A stretch of DNA of 17,178 bases from an uncultured Clostridium sp. (GCA_902464345.1 CABQJA010000033.1:1-17178), one strand, 5' to 3'; positions 1-7,295 are shown, numbered from the stretch's first letter. Numbers and translations: made by a program. The notes: generated by a model from the letters alone, not told the origin.

Positions 1-2
1 AA

Positions 3-230
3 GGAGAACCGATTGCAGCCGCATTAAAGGCAGCCGGCGTGATGGTTCACAGGTACACGAAGAAGGAGCACAAGCCGCGAGGAATCTTCTGTGCGATCGG
101 CAGATGTACCGACTGTGTTATGGTGGTGGACGGAGTTCCGAATGTCAGAACCTGTATTACCCCATTGAAGGCAGGCATGGATGTTCGTACCCAGTATGGG
201 GTAAGTGATAAACCGTTTGAGGAACAGTAA
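3..230 (+). CDS. (2Fe-2S)-binding subunit of HcnA-like amino-acid dehydrogenase, 5' truncated
   Basis: This is the C-terminal 75 residues of a small [2Fe-2S] ferredoxin-like protein; the reading frame is open to the left window edge, so the gene begins upstream and the internal GTG at 39 is not its start. The visible part begins GEPIAAALKAAG, then carries CAIGRCTDC followed 13 residues later by RTC, which is the plant-type ferredoxin cysteine pattern (CxxxxCxxC ... C) found in HcnA, OoxC and SoxA N-terminal-like subunits. In this family the protein carries electrons between the flavin subunits of cyanide-forming glycine dehydrogenase, opine oxidase or D-hydroxyproline dehydrogenase. It ends 13 bases before the FAD subunit gene and AAGGAGGG at 229-236 overlaps its stop, so the two are co-transcribed. 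The family call is firm; the substrate is unknown. Confidence 0.88.
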   Translation, partial: GEPIAAALKAAGVMVHRYTKKEHKPRGIFCAIGRCTDCVMVVDGVPNVRTCITPLKAGMDVRTQYGVSDKPFEEQ

Positions 231-243
231 GGAGGGTTCAGAT

Positions 244-1824
244 ATGAAAAGATATGATTTGATAATTGTAGGAGCTGGCCCATCCGGTCTGTCAGCAGCG
301 ATCGAGGCAGCCAAGAGAGGCCTGAAGGTTGTAGTATTTGATGAAAATGAGAAACCGGGCGGTCAGTTATTTAAGCAGATCCATAAGTTCTTCGGATCTA
401 AGGAGCATCGGGCAAAGGTCAGAGGCTATGTGATCGGACAGCAGTTGCTGGATGAGGCCGATGCGGCCGGTGTGGAGGTTGTCTTAAATGCAACGGTCAT
501 TGGTTTATATCAGGATAAAGAAGTGGTTGTAAAGCATGGCGAGGAGATCTGTCATTACAAGGGTGATGCGATCATTATTGCAACCGGTGCGGCAGAGAAT
601 ATGGTAACCTTCCCGGGCTGGACGCTTCCGGGTGTTATCGGCGCAGGAGCAGCGCAGACTATGATGAATCTGCACGGAGTGCTTCCGGGCAAAAGGGTAC
701 TGATGCTTGGTTCCGGAAATGTAGGTCTGGTTGTATCCTTCCAGCTTCTGCAGTGTGGCTGTGAGGTGGTAGCACTCGTAGATGCGGCACCGAGAGTCGG
801 TGGTTATGGTGTCCATGCAGCCAAGGTGGCAAGGACCGGCGTTCCGTTCTGTCTGTCTCACACGATTGTAAAGGCAGAGGGTGAGGATTGTGTAACCGGA
901 GTTACCATTGCAGAAGTAGATGAGCATTTCCAGTTCATTCCGGGCACGGAGAAGCATTTTGATGTGGATACGATCTGTCTGGCGGTCGGACTTTCCCCAA
1001 TGTCCCAGCTGCTTAAGATGGTTGGCTGTAAGATGGAGGATAACCCGAAGCGTGGCGGACAGGTTCCGATCTGTGATGAATACGGAAGAACCTCGATTCC
1101 GGGTATCTATGTAGCCGGTGATGTATCCGGTATTGAGGAAGCCTCTTCTGCCATGATCGAAGGAAGAATGGCGGGAATTGCAGCCTCCGAGTATCTGGGT
1201 TATATCGGTGAAGAAGAAATGAATACTGAGCTGGCAGGTCTGGACAAGGCACTGGACGGCCTGCGGCAGGGAATGTTCGCACCGAAGAACAGAGGAAAGG
1301 CAATCGAGAAGACAGAGGAAGGGATCCCGATCTCAACCAATCTGTTAAAGCATGGCTATGTGAGTGATGATGAAATCGAACGGTTTCCGGGCGTGACGCA
1401 CAGACCGGGTATTCATCCGGTCATCGAATGTACACAGAATATTCCGTGTAATCCGTGTCAGGATGCATGTCCGAAGAAATGTATATCCATCGGTGCCAAT
1501 ATTACATCGCTTCCGATCGCAGTGGATGGTGCTGAATGTATCAATTGCGGTATGTGTGTGGCAAGCTGCTCCGGACAGGCAATCTTCCTGGTCAATGAAG
1601 ACTGTGGAGACGGCACTGCGACTGTGACGCTTCCGTATGAATTTCTGCCGCTTCCGGAAGCCGGAACCAAAGGTATTGCACTGGGACGTAACGGACAGAA
1701 GGTATGCGATGCAGAGGTTGTGGAAGTAAAGAGTATGAAGGCATATGATAAGACCAATCTTCTGACTATGAGGGTTCCGAAAGAGTATGCCATGAAGGCA
1801 AGATTCTTTAAGTATAACAATTAG
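244..1824 (+). CDS. FAD/NAD-fold oxidoreductase subunit with C-terminal two-cluster ferredoxin domain (HcnB/OoxA-like)
   Basis: The 526-residue protein has an N-terminal FAD-binding GAGPSG (G10-G15), a second dinucleotide fold GSGNVG (156-161) and the late FAD motif VAGD (290-293), the layout of HcnB, OoxA and D-hydroxyproline dehydrogenase alpha subunits. Residues about 390-450 add a bacterial ferredoxin-like segment with cysteines at 396, 402, 405, 409, 413 and then 432, 435, 438, 442 (CINCGMCVASC), enough for two [4Fe-4S] clusters. The family's usual C-terminal [2Fe-2S] BFD-like module is instead encoded by the next gene. I place the start at ATG 244 because AAGGAGGG sits seven bases upstream and the protein begins at the FAD strand; the in-frame upstream ATG at 205 overlaps the previous gene. 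The probable role is passing electrons from the catalytic DAO-type subunit to an acceptor, possibly ferredoxin or NAD(P). Which acceptor is used is inference. Confidence 0.9.
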   Translation: MKRYDLIIVGAGPSGLSAAIEAAKRGLKVVVFDENEKPGGQLFKQIHKFFGSKEHRAKVRGYVIGQQLLDEADAAGVEVVLNATVIGLYQDKEVVVKHGEEICHYKGDAIIIATGAAENMVTFPGWTLPGVIGAGAAQTMMNLHGVLPGKRVLMLGSGNVGLVVSFQLLQCGCEVVALVDAAPRVGGYGVHAAKVARTGVPFCLSHTIVKAEGEDCVTGVTIAEVDEHFQFIPGTEKHFDVDTICLAVGLSPMSQLLKMVGCKMEDNPKRGGQVPICDEYGRTSIPGIYVAGDVSGIEEASSAMIEGRMAGIAASEYLGYIGEEEMNTELAGLDKALDGLRQGMFAPKNRGKAIEKTEEGIPISTNLLKHGYVSDDEIERFPGVTHRPGIHPVIECTQNIPCNPCQDACPKKCISIGANITSLPIAVDGAECINCGMCVASCSGQAIFLVNEDCGDGTATVTLPYEFLPLPEAGTKGIALGRNGQKVCDAEVVEVKSMKAYDKTNLLTMRVPKEYAMKARFFKYNN

Positions 1825-1839
1825 TTAGGAGGATGTGCT

Positions 1840-2178
1840 ATGAATGCAGTAAATGATAGATCAAGAGATATTGGACCATTTGTACCGGGACCGGATGATG
1901 ATATGCTGATCTGCCGGTGTGAGGAGATCACCAAGGGTGAGATTCGGAAGGCTGTTCACGAAGGGATGTGGACGATGACGGAGATCCGGCGTTACCTGCG
2001 GACCGGTATGGGACTTTGTCAGGGACAGACCTGTGCAAAGCTGGTAAAGGGAATCGTGGCAAGAGAGCTGAAGGTATCTCCGGCAGAGCTGGAGCCGGCC
2101 ACTTCGAGAGCTCCGATGCGTCCGATCGAGATGCGGATATTTGCAAATGAAGTGAAGGAGGGTGAGGAGCATGAATAA
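1840..2178 (+). CDS. BFD-like (2Fe-2S)-binding subunit
   Basis: This 112-residue protein matches the bacterioferritin-associated-ferredoxin-like [2Fe-2S] fold: CRC at residues 25-27 and CQGQTC at 60-65 give the four cluster ligands C25, C27, C60, C65, followed by a short helical tail. In HcnB and OoxA relatives this module is usually the C-terminus of the FAD subunit; here it is a free-standing gene, as in the dye-linked L-proline dehydrogenase and some clostridial D-hydroxyproline dehydrogenase-like complexes. It starts 15 bases after the FAD subunit with TAGGAGG as ribosome site, and its last eight bases overlap the start of the DAO-family gene, which points to translational coupling and a stoichiometric complex. 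The family call is firm; its partner assignment rests on gene order. Confidence 0.87.
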   Translation: MNAVNDRSRDIGPFVPGPDDDMLICRCEEITKGEIRKAVHEGMWTMTEIRRYLRTGMGLCQGQTCAKLVKGIVARELKVSPAELEPATSRAPMRPIEMRIFANEVKEGEEHE

Positions 2179-3301
2179 TACGGCAGAGGTAGTTGTAATC
2201 GGCGGTGGAATCATAGGATGTTCCATCAGCTATTATCTGGCAAAACGAGGCGTCAGTGTAATTTGTCTGGAAGGCTCCGATCATTTCGGAAACGGTGGTT
2301 CCAGCCGGAACGGCGGTGGTGTCCGTCAGTCCGGACGTGATCCGAGAGAGCTTCCGTTGGTCATGTATGGAATTAAGAACTTCTGGCCGACCTTATCCGA
2401 GGAGCTGGAGGTTGACTGTGAATATCATCAGGATGGTAACCTGCGGCTTGGAAAAACAGAAAAGCACAGACAGATCCTGACCGGACTGACGGACCGGGCA
2501 GTGAAGGTAGGCCTGGATGTCCGTATGATAGACGGAGATGAGGTGCGACGCATTAATCCGTATCTGTCGGATGAAGTAACCTGTGCGAGCTGGTGTCCGA
2601 CCGATGGTCATGCGAACCCGCTGACCACCACACTGGGATATTATAAGACAGCCAGAAAGCTTGGTGTCCATTTCATTTCCGGAGAGCAGGTTGTTGAATT
2701 ACGGAAGATAAAAGGAAAGCTCAGACAGGTGATCTGTGCGTCCGGAGATGTGTTTGAAGGCGAGACCGTGGTGCTGGCAGCCGGATATGAATCCAGAAAG
2801 ATCGCAGGGACCGTAGGAATTGATATACCGATGCAGCTGGCCATGCTGGAGGCACTGGTTACGGAGGCAGAGCCGCATATGTTTGATCAGATGCTCGGAA
2901 CCGCAGAGGCGGACTTCTATGGTCATCAGACAAAGCATGGTTCCTTTGTATTTGGCGGTTCATCCGGATTAGAGGGATTTACCAAGGATAACGGAACTCC
3001 GATCTGTTACAGTAAGACAGCACCATGTATCTGTCGTGGTATTATGAAATATTTTCCGGATCTTGCCAATGCGAAGATCGTCAGAACCTGGGCCGGCTGG
3101 ATGGACCGTTGTGCGGATGGTGTGCCGGTACTCGGAACGGTTAGTGAGGTACCGGGGCTGGTACTGGCATGTGGATTCTCCGGACATGGATTCGGAATCG
3201 CACCGGGAGTTGGTGACCAGCTAGCAGAGCTGATCACGACCGGAAATACGACGGTTGATCTGCATGAGCTGCGATATGACAGATTTAAGGCTAAGATATA
3301 G
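2171..3301 (+). CDS. FAD-dependent DAO-family oxidoreductase, catalytic subunit (HcnC / D-hydroxyproline dehydrogenase beta-like)
   Basis: The 376-residue protein belongs to the glycine oxidase / D-amino-acid oxidase / sarcosine oxidase beta fold. Visible marks are the N-terminal FAD motif GGGIIG (G11-G16) and a conserved GGSSRNGGGVRQSGRD segment after the first fold that contacts the flavin in this family. A C-terminal GFSGHGFGIAPGVG stretch closes the FAD site. This subunit should remove hydride from the amine carbon of an amino acid (candidates: glycine, sarcosine, D-proline, D-hydroxyproline, opines) to give an imine. I choose ATG 2171 over the upstream in-frame GTG 2162 because GGAGGGTGAGG lies directly before it. 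It overlaps the preceding BFD-like gene by eight bases. No membrane segment or signal peptide is visible. The substrate cannot be deduced. Confidence 0.9.
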   Translation: MNNTAEVVVIGGGIIGCSISYYLAKRGVSVICLEGSDHFGNGGSSRNGGGVRQSGRDPRELPLVMYGIKNFWPTLSEELEVDCEYHQDGNLRLGKTEKHRQILTGLTDRAVKVGLDVRMIDGDEVRRINPYLSDEVTCASWCPTDGHANPLTTTLGYYKTARKLGVHFISGEQVVELRKIKGKLRQVICASGDVFEGETVVLAAGYESRKIAGTVGIDIPMQLAMLEALVTEAEPHMFDQMLGTAEADFYGHQTKHGSFVFGGSSGLEGFTKDNGTPICYSKTAPCICRGIMKYFPDLANAKIVRTWAGWMDRCADGVPVLGTVSEVPGLVLACGFSGHGFGIAPGVGDQLAELITTGNTTVDLHELRYDRFKAKI

Positions 3302-3332
3302 GTAGTTTCCGATAGGAGAGAAGGTGACGGAG

Positions 3333-4172
3333 ATGCTCTGGAAAAAGGATAGATTAAGACCCATACAGCCGTATTTTGTAATGGATTCCGAAAATTTCCG
3401 ACAGGAGGTTTACCTGAAACAGGGAATCTCACATTTCTACTCCTTCGAGGTGGAAAGCCCGCAGTTTCTGAATGCGGTTCCGGATGCCTGTATTGACCTG
3501 TTTTTTGAATATACGGAGCATGGACTGGAGGCATATGCCTGTGGGACGGTGTTGCATTTCCAGTCTATGGAATGGAGAGGCAGCCGGGAGGTGTTTGGTG
3601 TCCGATTTATGCCGGGAGTCCAGCCGGATATTATAGATGTAACACTAAGATCTCTGGTGGGGAAACGGGTTCCGCTGCAGGAGATTGTGGTGGATCCGGA
3701 GCTTTTGACACTGATGGCGGCCGAGACAGATTTCTATCAGCGGATCCGGGTATTTCTGCAACAGTATACTAGGGCACAGAACCGGAGAAAGAATTCCGCG
3801 GAGAAGGAGGAACTGATCTGGTCCGTAAAGCAGATGGTATATGAGAGTGACGGTAAGGTGCGGATCGCCGAGATGCAGGAGCGGACAGGTTATTCGGAGC
3901 GCTATATCAACCGGGTGTTTATCGAGGAAATGGGCTTCTCACCCAAGGTGTTCTGTAAGATCATTCAGTTCCAACGGGCACTGGAGTTCTTAAACTATGG
4001 TGCTCCGGATAAGATGACGGATGCAGCCGTGTATCTGGGCTATTATGACCAGCCGCAGTTTATCAGAGACTTTAAGGCCTTTTGCGGAGTGACACCCTAT
4101 AAATATCTGAAGATGACGGAGGAACATAGATACCGGAATCAGATTCAGGAAACAAAATGGCTGGAATCTTAA
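3333..4172 (+). CDS. AraC-family transcriptional regulator
   Basis: The 279-residue protein has a roughly 130-residue N-terminal sensor region beginning around IQPYFV, with the FGVRFMPG strand typical of AraC members carrying a DUF6597-like cupin-related domain. From about residue 160 it has the two helix-turn-helix motifs of AraC/XylS DNA-binding domains (IAEMQERTGYSERYINRVF, then DAAVYLGYYDQPQFIRDFK and the closing GVTPYKY). The start is either ATG 3333 with AAGGTG upstream or GTG 3324 behind AGGAG at 3314-3318; both are plausible and differ by three residues. It sits 31 bases after the oxidoreductase subunits and upstream of the cyclodeaminase-PII-permease genes, so it most likely controls this catabolic locus in response to the substrate. 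The target and ligand are inference. Confidence 0.88.
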   Translation: MLWKKDRLRPIQPYFVMDSENFRQEVYLKQGISHFYSFEVESPQFLNAVPDACIDLFFEYTEHGLEAYACGTVLHFQSMEWRGSREVFGVRFMPGVQPDIIDVTLRSLVGKRVPLQEIVVDPELLTLMAAETDFYQRIRVFLQQYTRAQNRRKNSAEKEELIWSVKQMVYESDGKVRIAEMQERTGYSERYINRVFIEEMGFSPKVFCKIIQFQRALEFLNYGAPDKMTDAAVYLGYYDQPQFIRDFKAFCGVTPYKYLKMTEEHRYRNQIQETKWLES

Positions 4173-4177
4173 AATAG

Positions 4178-4203
4178 TTCCGATTTATACAAGAATATCG
4201 GAA
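4178..4203. repeat. Inverted repeat TTCCGAT-N12-ATCGGAA downstream of the AraC-type gene
   Basis: Perfect seven-base arms at 4178-4184 and 4197-4203 are separated by an A/T-rich 12-base spacer, starting five bases after the regulator's stop codon. There is no T-run after the second arm, so it is a poor intrinsic terminator. It could be an operator for the adjacent regulator or a simple mRNA 3' hairpin; a TTGAAA -35-like hexamer follows at 4204-4209, but no convincing -10 is placed behind it. Confidence 0.4.
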
Positions 4204-4231
4204 TTGAAAAGAGTAATCTAAGCATAAAGAC

Positions 4232-4265
4232 AAAGACGTCATGGTCGAAAGACTGTGGCGTCTTT
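4232..4265 (+). terminator. Long GNRA-capped hairpin, possible terminator or leader structure
   Basis: A continuous 15-pair stem pairs 4232-4246 with 4251-4265, with three G-T wobbles near the middle, capped by a GAAA tetraloop (4247-4250). The arms begin AAAGACG and end CGTCTTT. The tract after the stem is CCTGGTTT, a weak U-run, so termination would rely on the A-U base of the stem. It lies 26 bases before the ribosome site of the cyclodeaminase-family gene, so it could equally be a 5' leader or mRNA-processing structure. Confidence 0.5.
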
Positions 4266-4304
4266 CCTGGTTTAAAAACAATATACAGACAGGAGGAAAT
4301 GAAA

Positions 4305-5438
4305 ATGGAATATCCGGAGATTGATTTATTATATTTGAATGAGGAAGATATGATCGCAGCAGGTGTAAAGGACATGAAGGGCTGCGTAGAGGCAATGGAA
4401 GAGATGTTTAAGCTGATGAAGATCGGTGATTACCGTATGGGCGGTGCCAACGGAAACAGTCACGGCTGTATGGTCATGTTTCCGGAATCTTCTCCGTTTC
4501 CGGAGATGCCGGTAGACGGACCGGATCGGCGGTTTATGGCAATGCCGGCATATCTCGGTGGTAAATTCGATATGGCAGGTATGAAGTGGTATGGCTCTAA
4601 CGCAGAGAACCGGAAGAAGGGGCTGCCGAGATCCATTCTGACCCTGATCTTAAACGATAAGGACACCGGAGCGCCACTGGCATTTATGTCAGCAAATATC
4701 TTATCGGCATACCGGACCGGAGCCGTTCCGGGTGTCGGATTTAAATACTTTGCAAGAGAAAATGCAGAAACAATCGGTATTGTCGGACCAGGTGTCATGA
4801 GTAAGACGGCACTGGCAGCCGCGATGGCGGTTCGCCCAACGATCAACACCGTAAAGGTAAAGGGACGTGGACAGGCGAGTCTGAACAGGTTTATCGAATA
4901 TGTGAAGAAGGAATATCCGGGTGTAAATGTCTATGCCGTAGATTCCATTGAAGAAGCTGTACGGGACAGTGATATCGTTTCGGTTTCGACCTCTTCTCCG
5001 ACCGGTGATCCATCGCTTTATCCATACATAGCAGAAGAATGGATCAAGCCGGGAGCTGTGATCGAGAGTACCGCCGCGCTCCGCTTCGATGATGACTTTG
5101 TAATTAACCGGGCAAGAACCGTCACAGATAATATCAAGCTCTATGAGGCATGGGAAGAGGAAATGAAGCCAAATGCATACAATACGATTCCGATTCCGGC
5201 CGTGCGGGTGGAGGATCTGATCGCAGACGGACGGATGAAGACAGAGCAGATCGATGATCTGGGAGATGTTTTACTTGGAAATGTTCCGGTACACCGTTCA
5301 GAGGATGAGGTGGTAATCTATTCCGTAGGCGGCATGCCGGTGGAGGATATTGCATGGGGTACGATCGTATACCGGAATGCATTGGAAAAGGGCATCGGAA
5401 CGAAGCTGAATCTGTGGGAAACACCGCAGATGGTATAA
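4305..5438 (+). CDS. Ornithine cyclodeaminase / mu-crystallin family enzyme
   Basis: The 377-residue protein is in the ornithine cyclodeaminase-mu-crystallin family, a Rossmann-fold NAD(P)-dependent group that includes ornithine cyclodeaminase, alanine dehydrogenase, pyrroline-2-carboxylate/ketimine reductases and N-acyl- or opine-type imine reductases. Visible marks are the substrate-site lysine region AGMKWYGSN (K94) followed by GLPRS, the SAYRTGA motif (R137) and the nucleotide-binding GIVGPGVM (158-165), here with VGPGVM in place of the usual IGTGxQ. It is longer than typical 310-340 residue members, and I recall this long subgroup sometimes being labelled tyramine oxidase subunit B; I treat that name as unproven. 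The start is ATG 4305 (AGGAGG at 4291-4296, eight bases away) rather than ATG 4299, which is too close to that site. Position beside imine-forming flavoprotein subunits favours action on the imine product, by inference. Confidence 0.85.
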   Translation: MEYPEIDLLYLNEEDMIAAGVKDMKGCVEAMEEMFKLMKIGDYRMGGANGNSHGCMVMFPESSPFPEMPVDGPDRRFMAMPAYLGGKFDMAGMKWYGSNAENRKKGLPRSILTLILNDKDTGAPLAFMSANILSAYRTGAVPGVGFKYFARENAETIGIVGPGVMSKTALAAAMAVRPTINTVKVKGRGQASLNRFIEYVKKEYPGVNVYAVDSIEEAVRDSDIVSVSTSSPTGDPSLYPYIAEEWIKPGAVIESTAALRFDDDFVINRARTVTDNIKLYEAWEEEMKPNAYNTIPIPAVRVEDLIADGRMKTEQIDDLGDVLLGNVPVHRSEDEVVIYSVGGMPVEDIAWGTIVYRNALEKGIGTKLNLWETPQMV

Positions 5439-5486
5439 AGGATATGGATATCAGTTGCAGGACAGGGTATGAAGGAGGTCTTGGCT

Positions 5487-5834
5487 ATGGAATTTTCAAA
5501 AATCGAAGTAATCACATCTATGAATAAGGTACAGGACTTAAAGGCGGCACTGAGTAAGCTCGGAGTCAGCGGTATTACGGTAGCCCAGGTGATCGGCTGC
5601 GGTGTGGAAAAGGGCACCTTTGAATTTGAGGTAGAACGGAATGCGGAAATGGAGCTTCTTCCAAAACAGATGATCATGATCATTATTGAAAATGAAAAGG
5701 TGCATGATGTAGTGGAGCTGGTGAAGAAGGAGTTATATACAGGGCATATCGGAGACGGCAAGATCATTATTTCTCCGGTATCGAATGTAATCCGTGTCAG
5801 AACCGGAGAAGAGGGACTGGATGCACTGAAATAA
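5487..5834 (+). CDS. PII-family nitrogen regulatory protein without the uridylylation tyrosine
   Basis: The 115-residue protein has the full PII fold. The B-loop TGHIGDGKI (85-93) and the C-terminal VIRVRTGEEG (101-110) that bind nucleotide phosphates in GlnB/GlnK are intact, as is the LLPK that ends the T-loop (K60, equivalent to E. coli K58). The T-loop itself has normal length but changed sequence: alignment from the fixed LPK places alanine (A53) where GlnB has Tyr51, glutamate E48 where it has Tyr46, and E41 where it has the Mg/2-oxoglutarate ligand Gln39. It is therefore unlikely to be uridylylated. The start is ATG 5487 (GAAGGAGG eight bases upstream) rather than ATG 5469. It lies between a cyclodeaminase-family gene and an APC permease rather than beside amtB or glnA, so it probably regulates that permease. 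Confidence 0.88.
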   Translation: MEFSKIEVITSMNKVQDLKAALSKLGVSGITVAQVIGCGVEKGTFEFEVERNAEMELLPKQMIMIIIENEKVHDVVELVKKELYTGHIGDGKIIISPVSNVIRVRTGEEGLDALK

Positions 5835-5873
5835 GGGTGCGAAAGTCAGGGTTTAGGTTTGGAGATGATGGTT

Positions 5874-7295
5874 ATGAATGATAAAAAGTTAGGACTTCCA
5901 AGTGTCATAGCAACCGCTGTCGGACTGATCGTGGCGACCAGCTGCCTGATGTCTTTAGGACAGGGAGCGGGTGCACTGGGAACCGGATTTATTGTATCAA
6001 TGATACTTGCATGTGCGATCAATATCTGTACGGCATTCTCATTGGCAGAGCTGAATGCGGTCATGCCGAATCTGACCGGTGGTCTGGCACAGTATACACT
6101 GGCCGGAATGGGGCCGTTTATTACAATCGTGACAATGGTCGGCGGATACATTGTATGTCAGTCCATTGCCGGCTCTGTAGAATGTGCGATGTTTGGAAAT
6201 GCCATTAATTCGGTCTTCCATACCGGCGTACCGTCATCGGTATTCTGCATTCTTCTTCTGGTTGTTCTGATCATAACGAATCTGCTTGGTGTGGATGTAT
6301 TTGCCAAGGTACAGAACGTGGTGGCATATGGTCTGATTCTGTCATTGGTGATCATGGGACTGATCGGAATTTTCGGACTGGGTACCGGAGAAGAGGTACA
6401 TCAGAAGATGAACCAGGCAGGCTCCTTCTCAGACTGCTTCTCCATGCTGGGACTGGCCTTCTTCCTGTTTATAGGAAGTGAGTTTGTTATCCCGATCGCC
6501 AAGGATGTAAAGAATGCGAGAAGGAATGTTCCGCTGGGAATGGTTCTAAGTCTTCTGATCATCTGCGGAATGCAGATTCTGGTTATCTGCGGTATGGGAC
6601 ATTATACCAGCTGGGCGGATCTGGCTGCCAGTGAATCTCCGCATATCTTATATGGTACAGCTATTCTGGGAAAGGCAGGTGCACTGTGGATGATCCTGGT
6701 ATCCGTGTTTGCCGTGATCAGTACGGTGAATTCAAGCATCAGCTTTTTATCCTATATGTGTGCGGGAATGGCCAAGATCAATCTGATGCCGGAGATTTTC
6801 CTGAAAAGAAACAAACGGGGTGCTTATTATGTCGGAATCCTGATGATCGGAGTCATTATGATTCTGGTAAATGCGACCGGACTTTCAACCAGTGATTCGC
6901 TTTCCTTTATGATCCTGGTGGCAATCGTTTTCTGGATGATTTCCTATGTCATTGCAAATATTAATGTATTGATATTCCGCAGGAAGCTGCCGAAGGCACC
7001 ACGGACCTTTAAGGTGCCGTTTGGTCCGGTGATTCCGATCATCGGAATTATCGGTAACGTATTTATGATCTGGAACATTGACGGAGATCCGGCAGTCCGC
7101 GGAAAGATTTTTATGATTGATGGTATTATCTTTGTATTGCTGGCAATATATTCCGCAATCTGGTGCAAGGTGAAGTTAAAGAGAAAGCTGTTCCAGCCGA
7201 TCCCGATCCATGAGGTTATGGCAATGGAGAATCCGCTGTATCTCCCGGCACGGAAGAAATATCGGAGTCAGGAGAAAAAAGCAGCGGAATTCTAG
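5874..7295 (+). CDS. APC-superfamily amino-acid permease
   Basis: The 473-residue protein has about twelve hydrophobic segments and the amino acid-polyamine-organocation layout: a glycine-rich first helix (SLGQGAGALGTGF), then FSLAELNAVMPNLTGGLAQY in the second helix region, FLFIGSEFVIPIAKDVKNARRNVP around the sixth helix and cytoplasmic loop, and a basic C-terminal tail (RKKYRSQEKK). It should be an inner-membrane importer or antiporter for an amino acid, amine or polyamine. I choose ATG 5874 because GGAG at 5861-5864 has a nine-base spacing to it; ATGs at 5865 and 5868 are too close. It follows the PII gene by 39 bases and ends the operon before a strong terminator. The substrate is presumably that of the upstream oxidoreductase; this is inference. 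Confidence 0.9.
   Translation: MNDKKLGLPSVIATAVGLIVATSCLMSLGQGAGALGTGFIVSMILACAINICTAFSLAELNAVMPNLTGGLAQYTLAGMGPFITIVTMVGGYIVCQSIAGSVECAMFGNAINSVFHTGVPSSVFCILLLVVLIITNLLGVDVFAKVQNVVAYGLILSLVIMGLIGIFGLGTGEEVHQKMNQAGSFSDCFSMLGLAFFLFIGSEFVIPIAKDVKNARRNVPLGMVLSLLIICGMQILVICGMGHYTSWADLAASESPHILYGTAILGKAGALWMILVSVFAVISTVNSSISFLSYMCAGMAKINLMPEIFLKRNKRGAYYVGILMIGVIMILVNATGLSTSDSLSFMILVAIVFWMISYVIANINVLIFRRKLPKAPRTFKVPFGPVIPIIGIIGNVFMIWNIDGDPAVRGKIFMIDGIIFVLLAIYSAIWCKVKLKRKLFQPIPIHEVMAMENPLYLPARKKYRSQEKKAAEF

Noticed and set aside
39..230. Separate small gene starting at GTG 39
   Set aside because: The same frame is open to the window edge and the upstream residues fit the ferredoxin-like family, so this is an internal codon of a truncated gene.
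505..957. 150-codon minus-strand frame inside the FAD subunit gene
   Set aside because: No ribosome site, no recognisable domain, and full overlap with a clear oxidoreductase.
3007..3534. 175-codon open frame on the minus strand
   Set aside because: It lies fully across the DAO-family gene and AraC-type gene, has no ribosome site and a low-complexity proline/serine-rich translation; it is an antisense shadow.
5318..5767. 149-codon minus-strand frame across the cyclodeaminase-PII junction
   Set aside because: It overlaps two well-supported genes in antisense and its serine/threonine/phenylalanine-rich translation matches no family I recognise.
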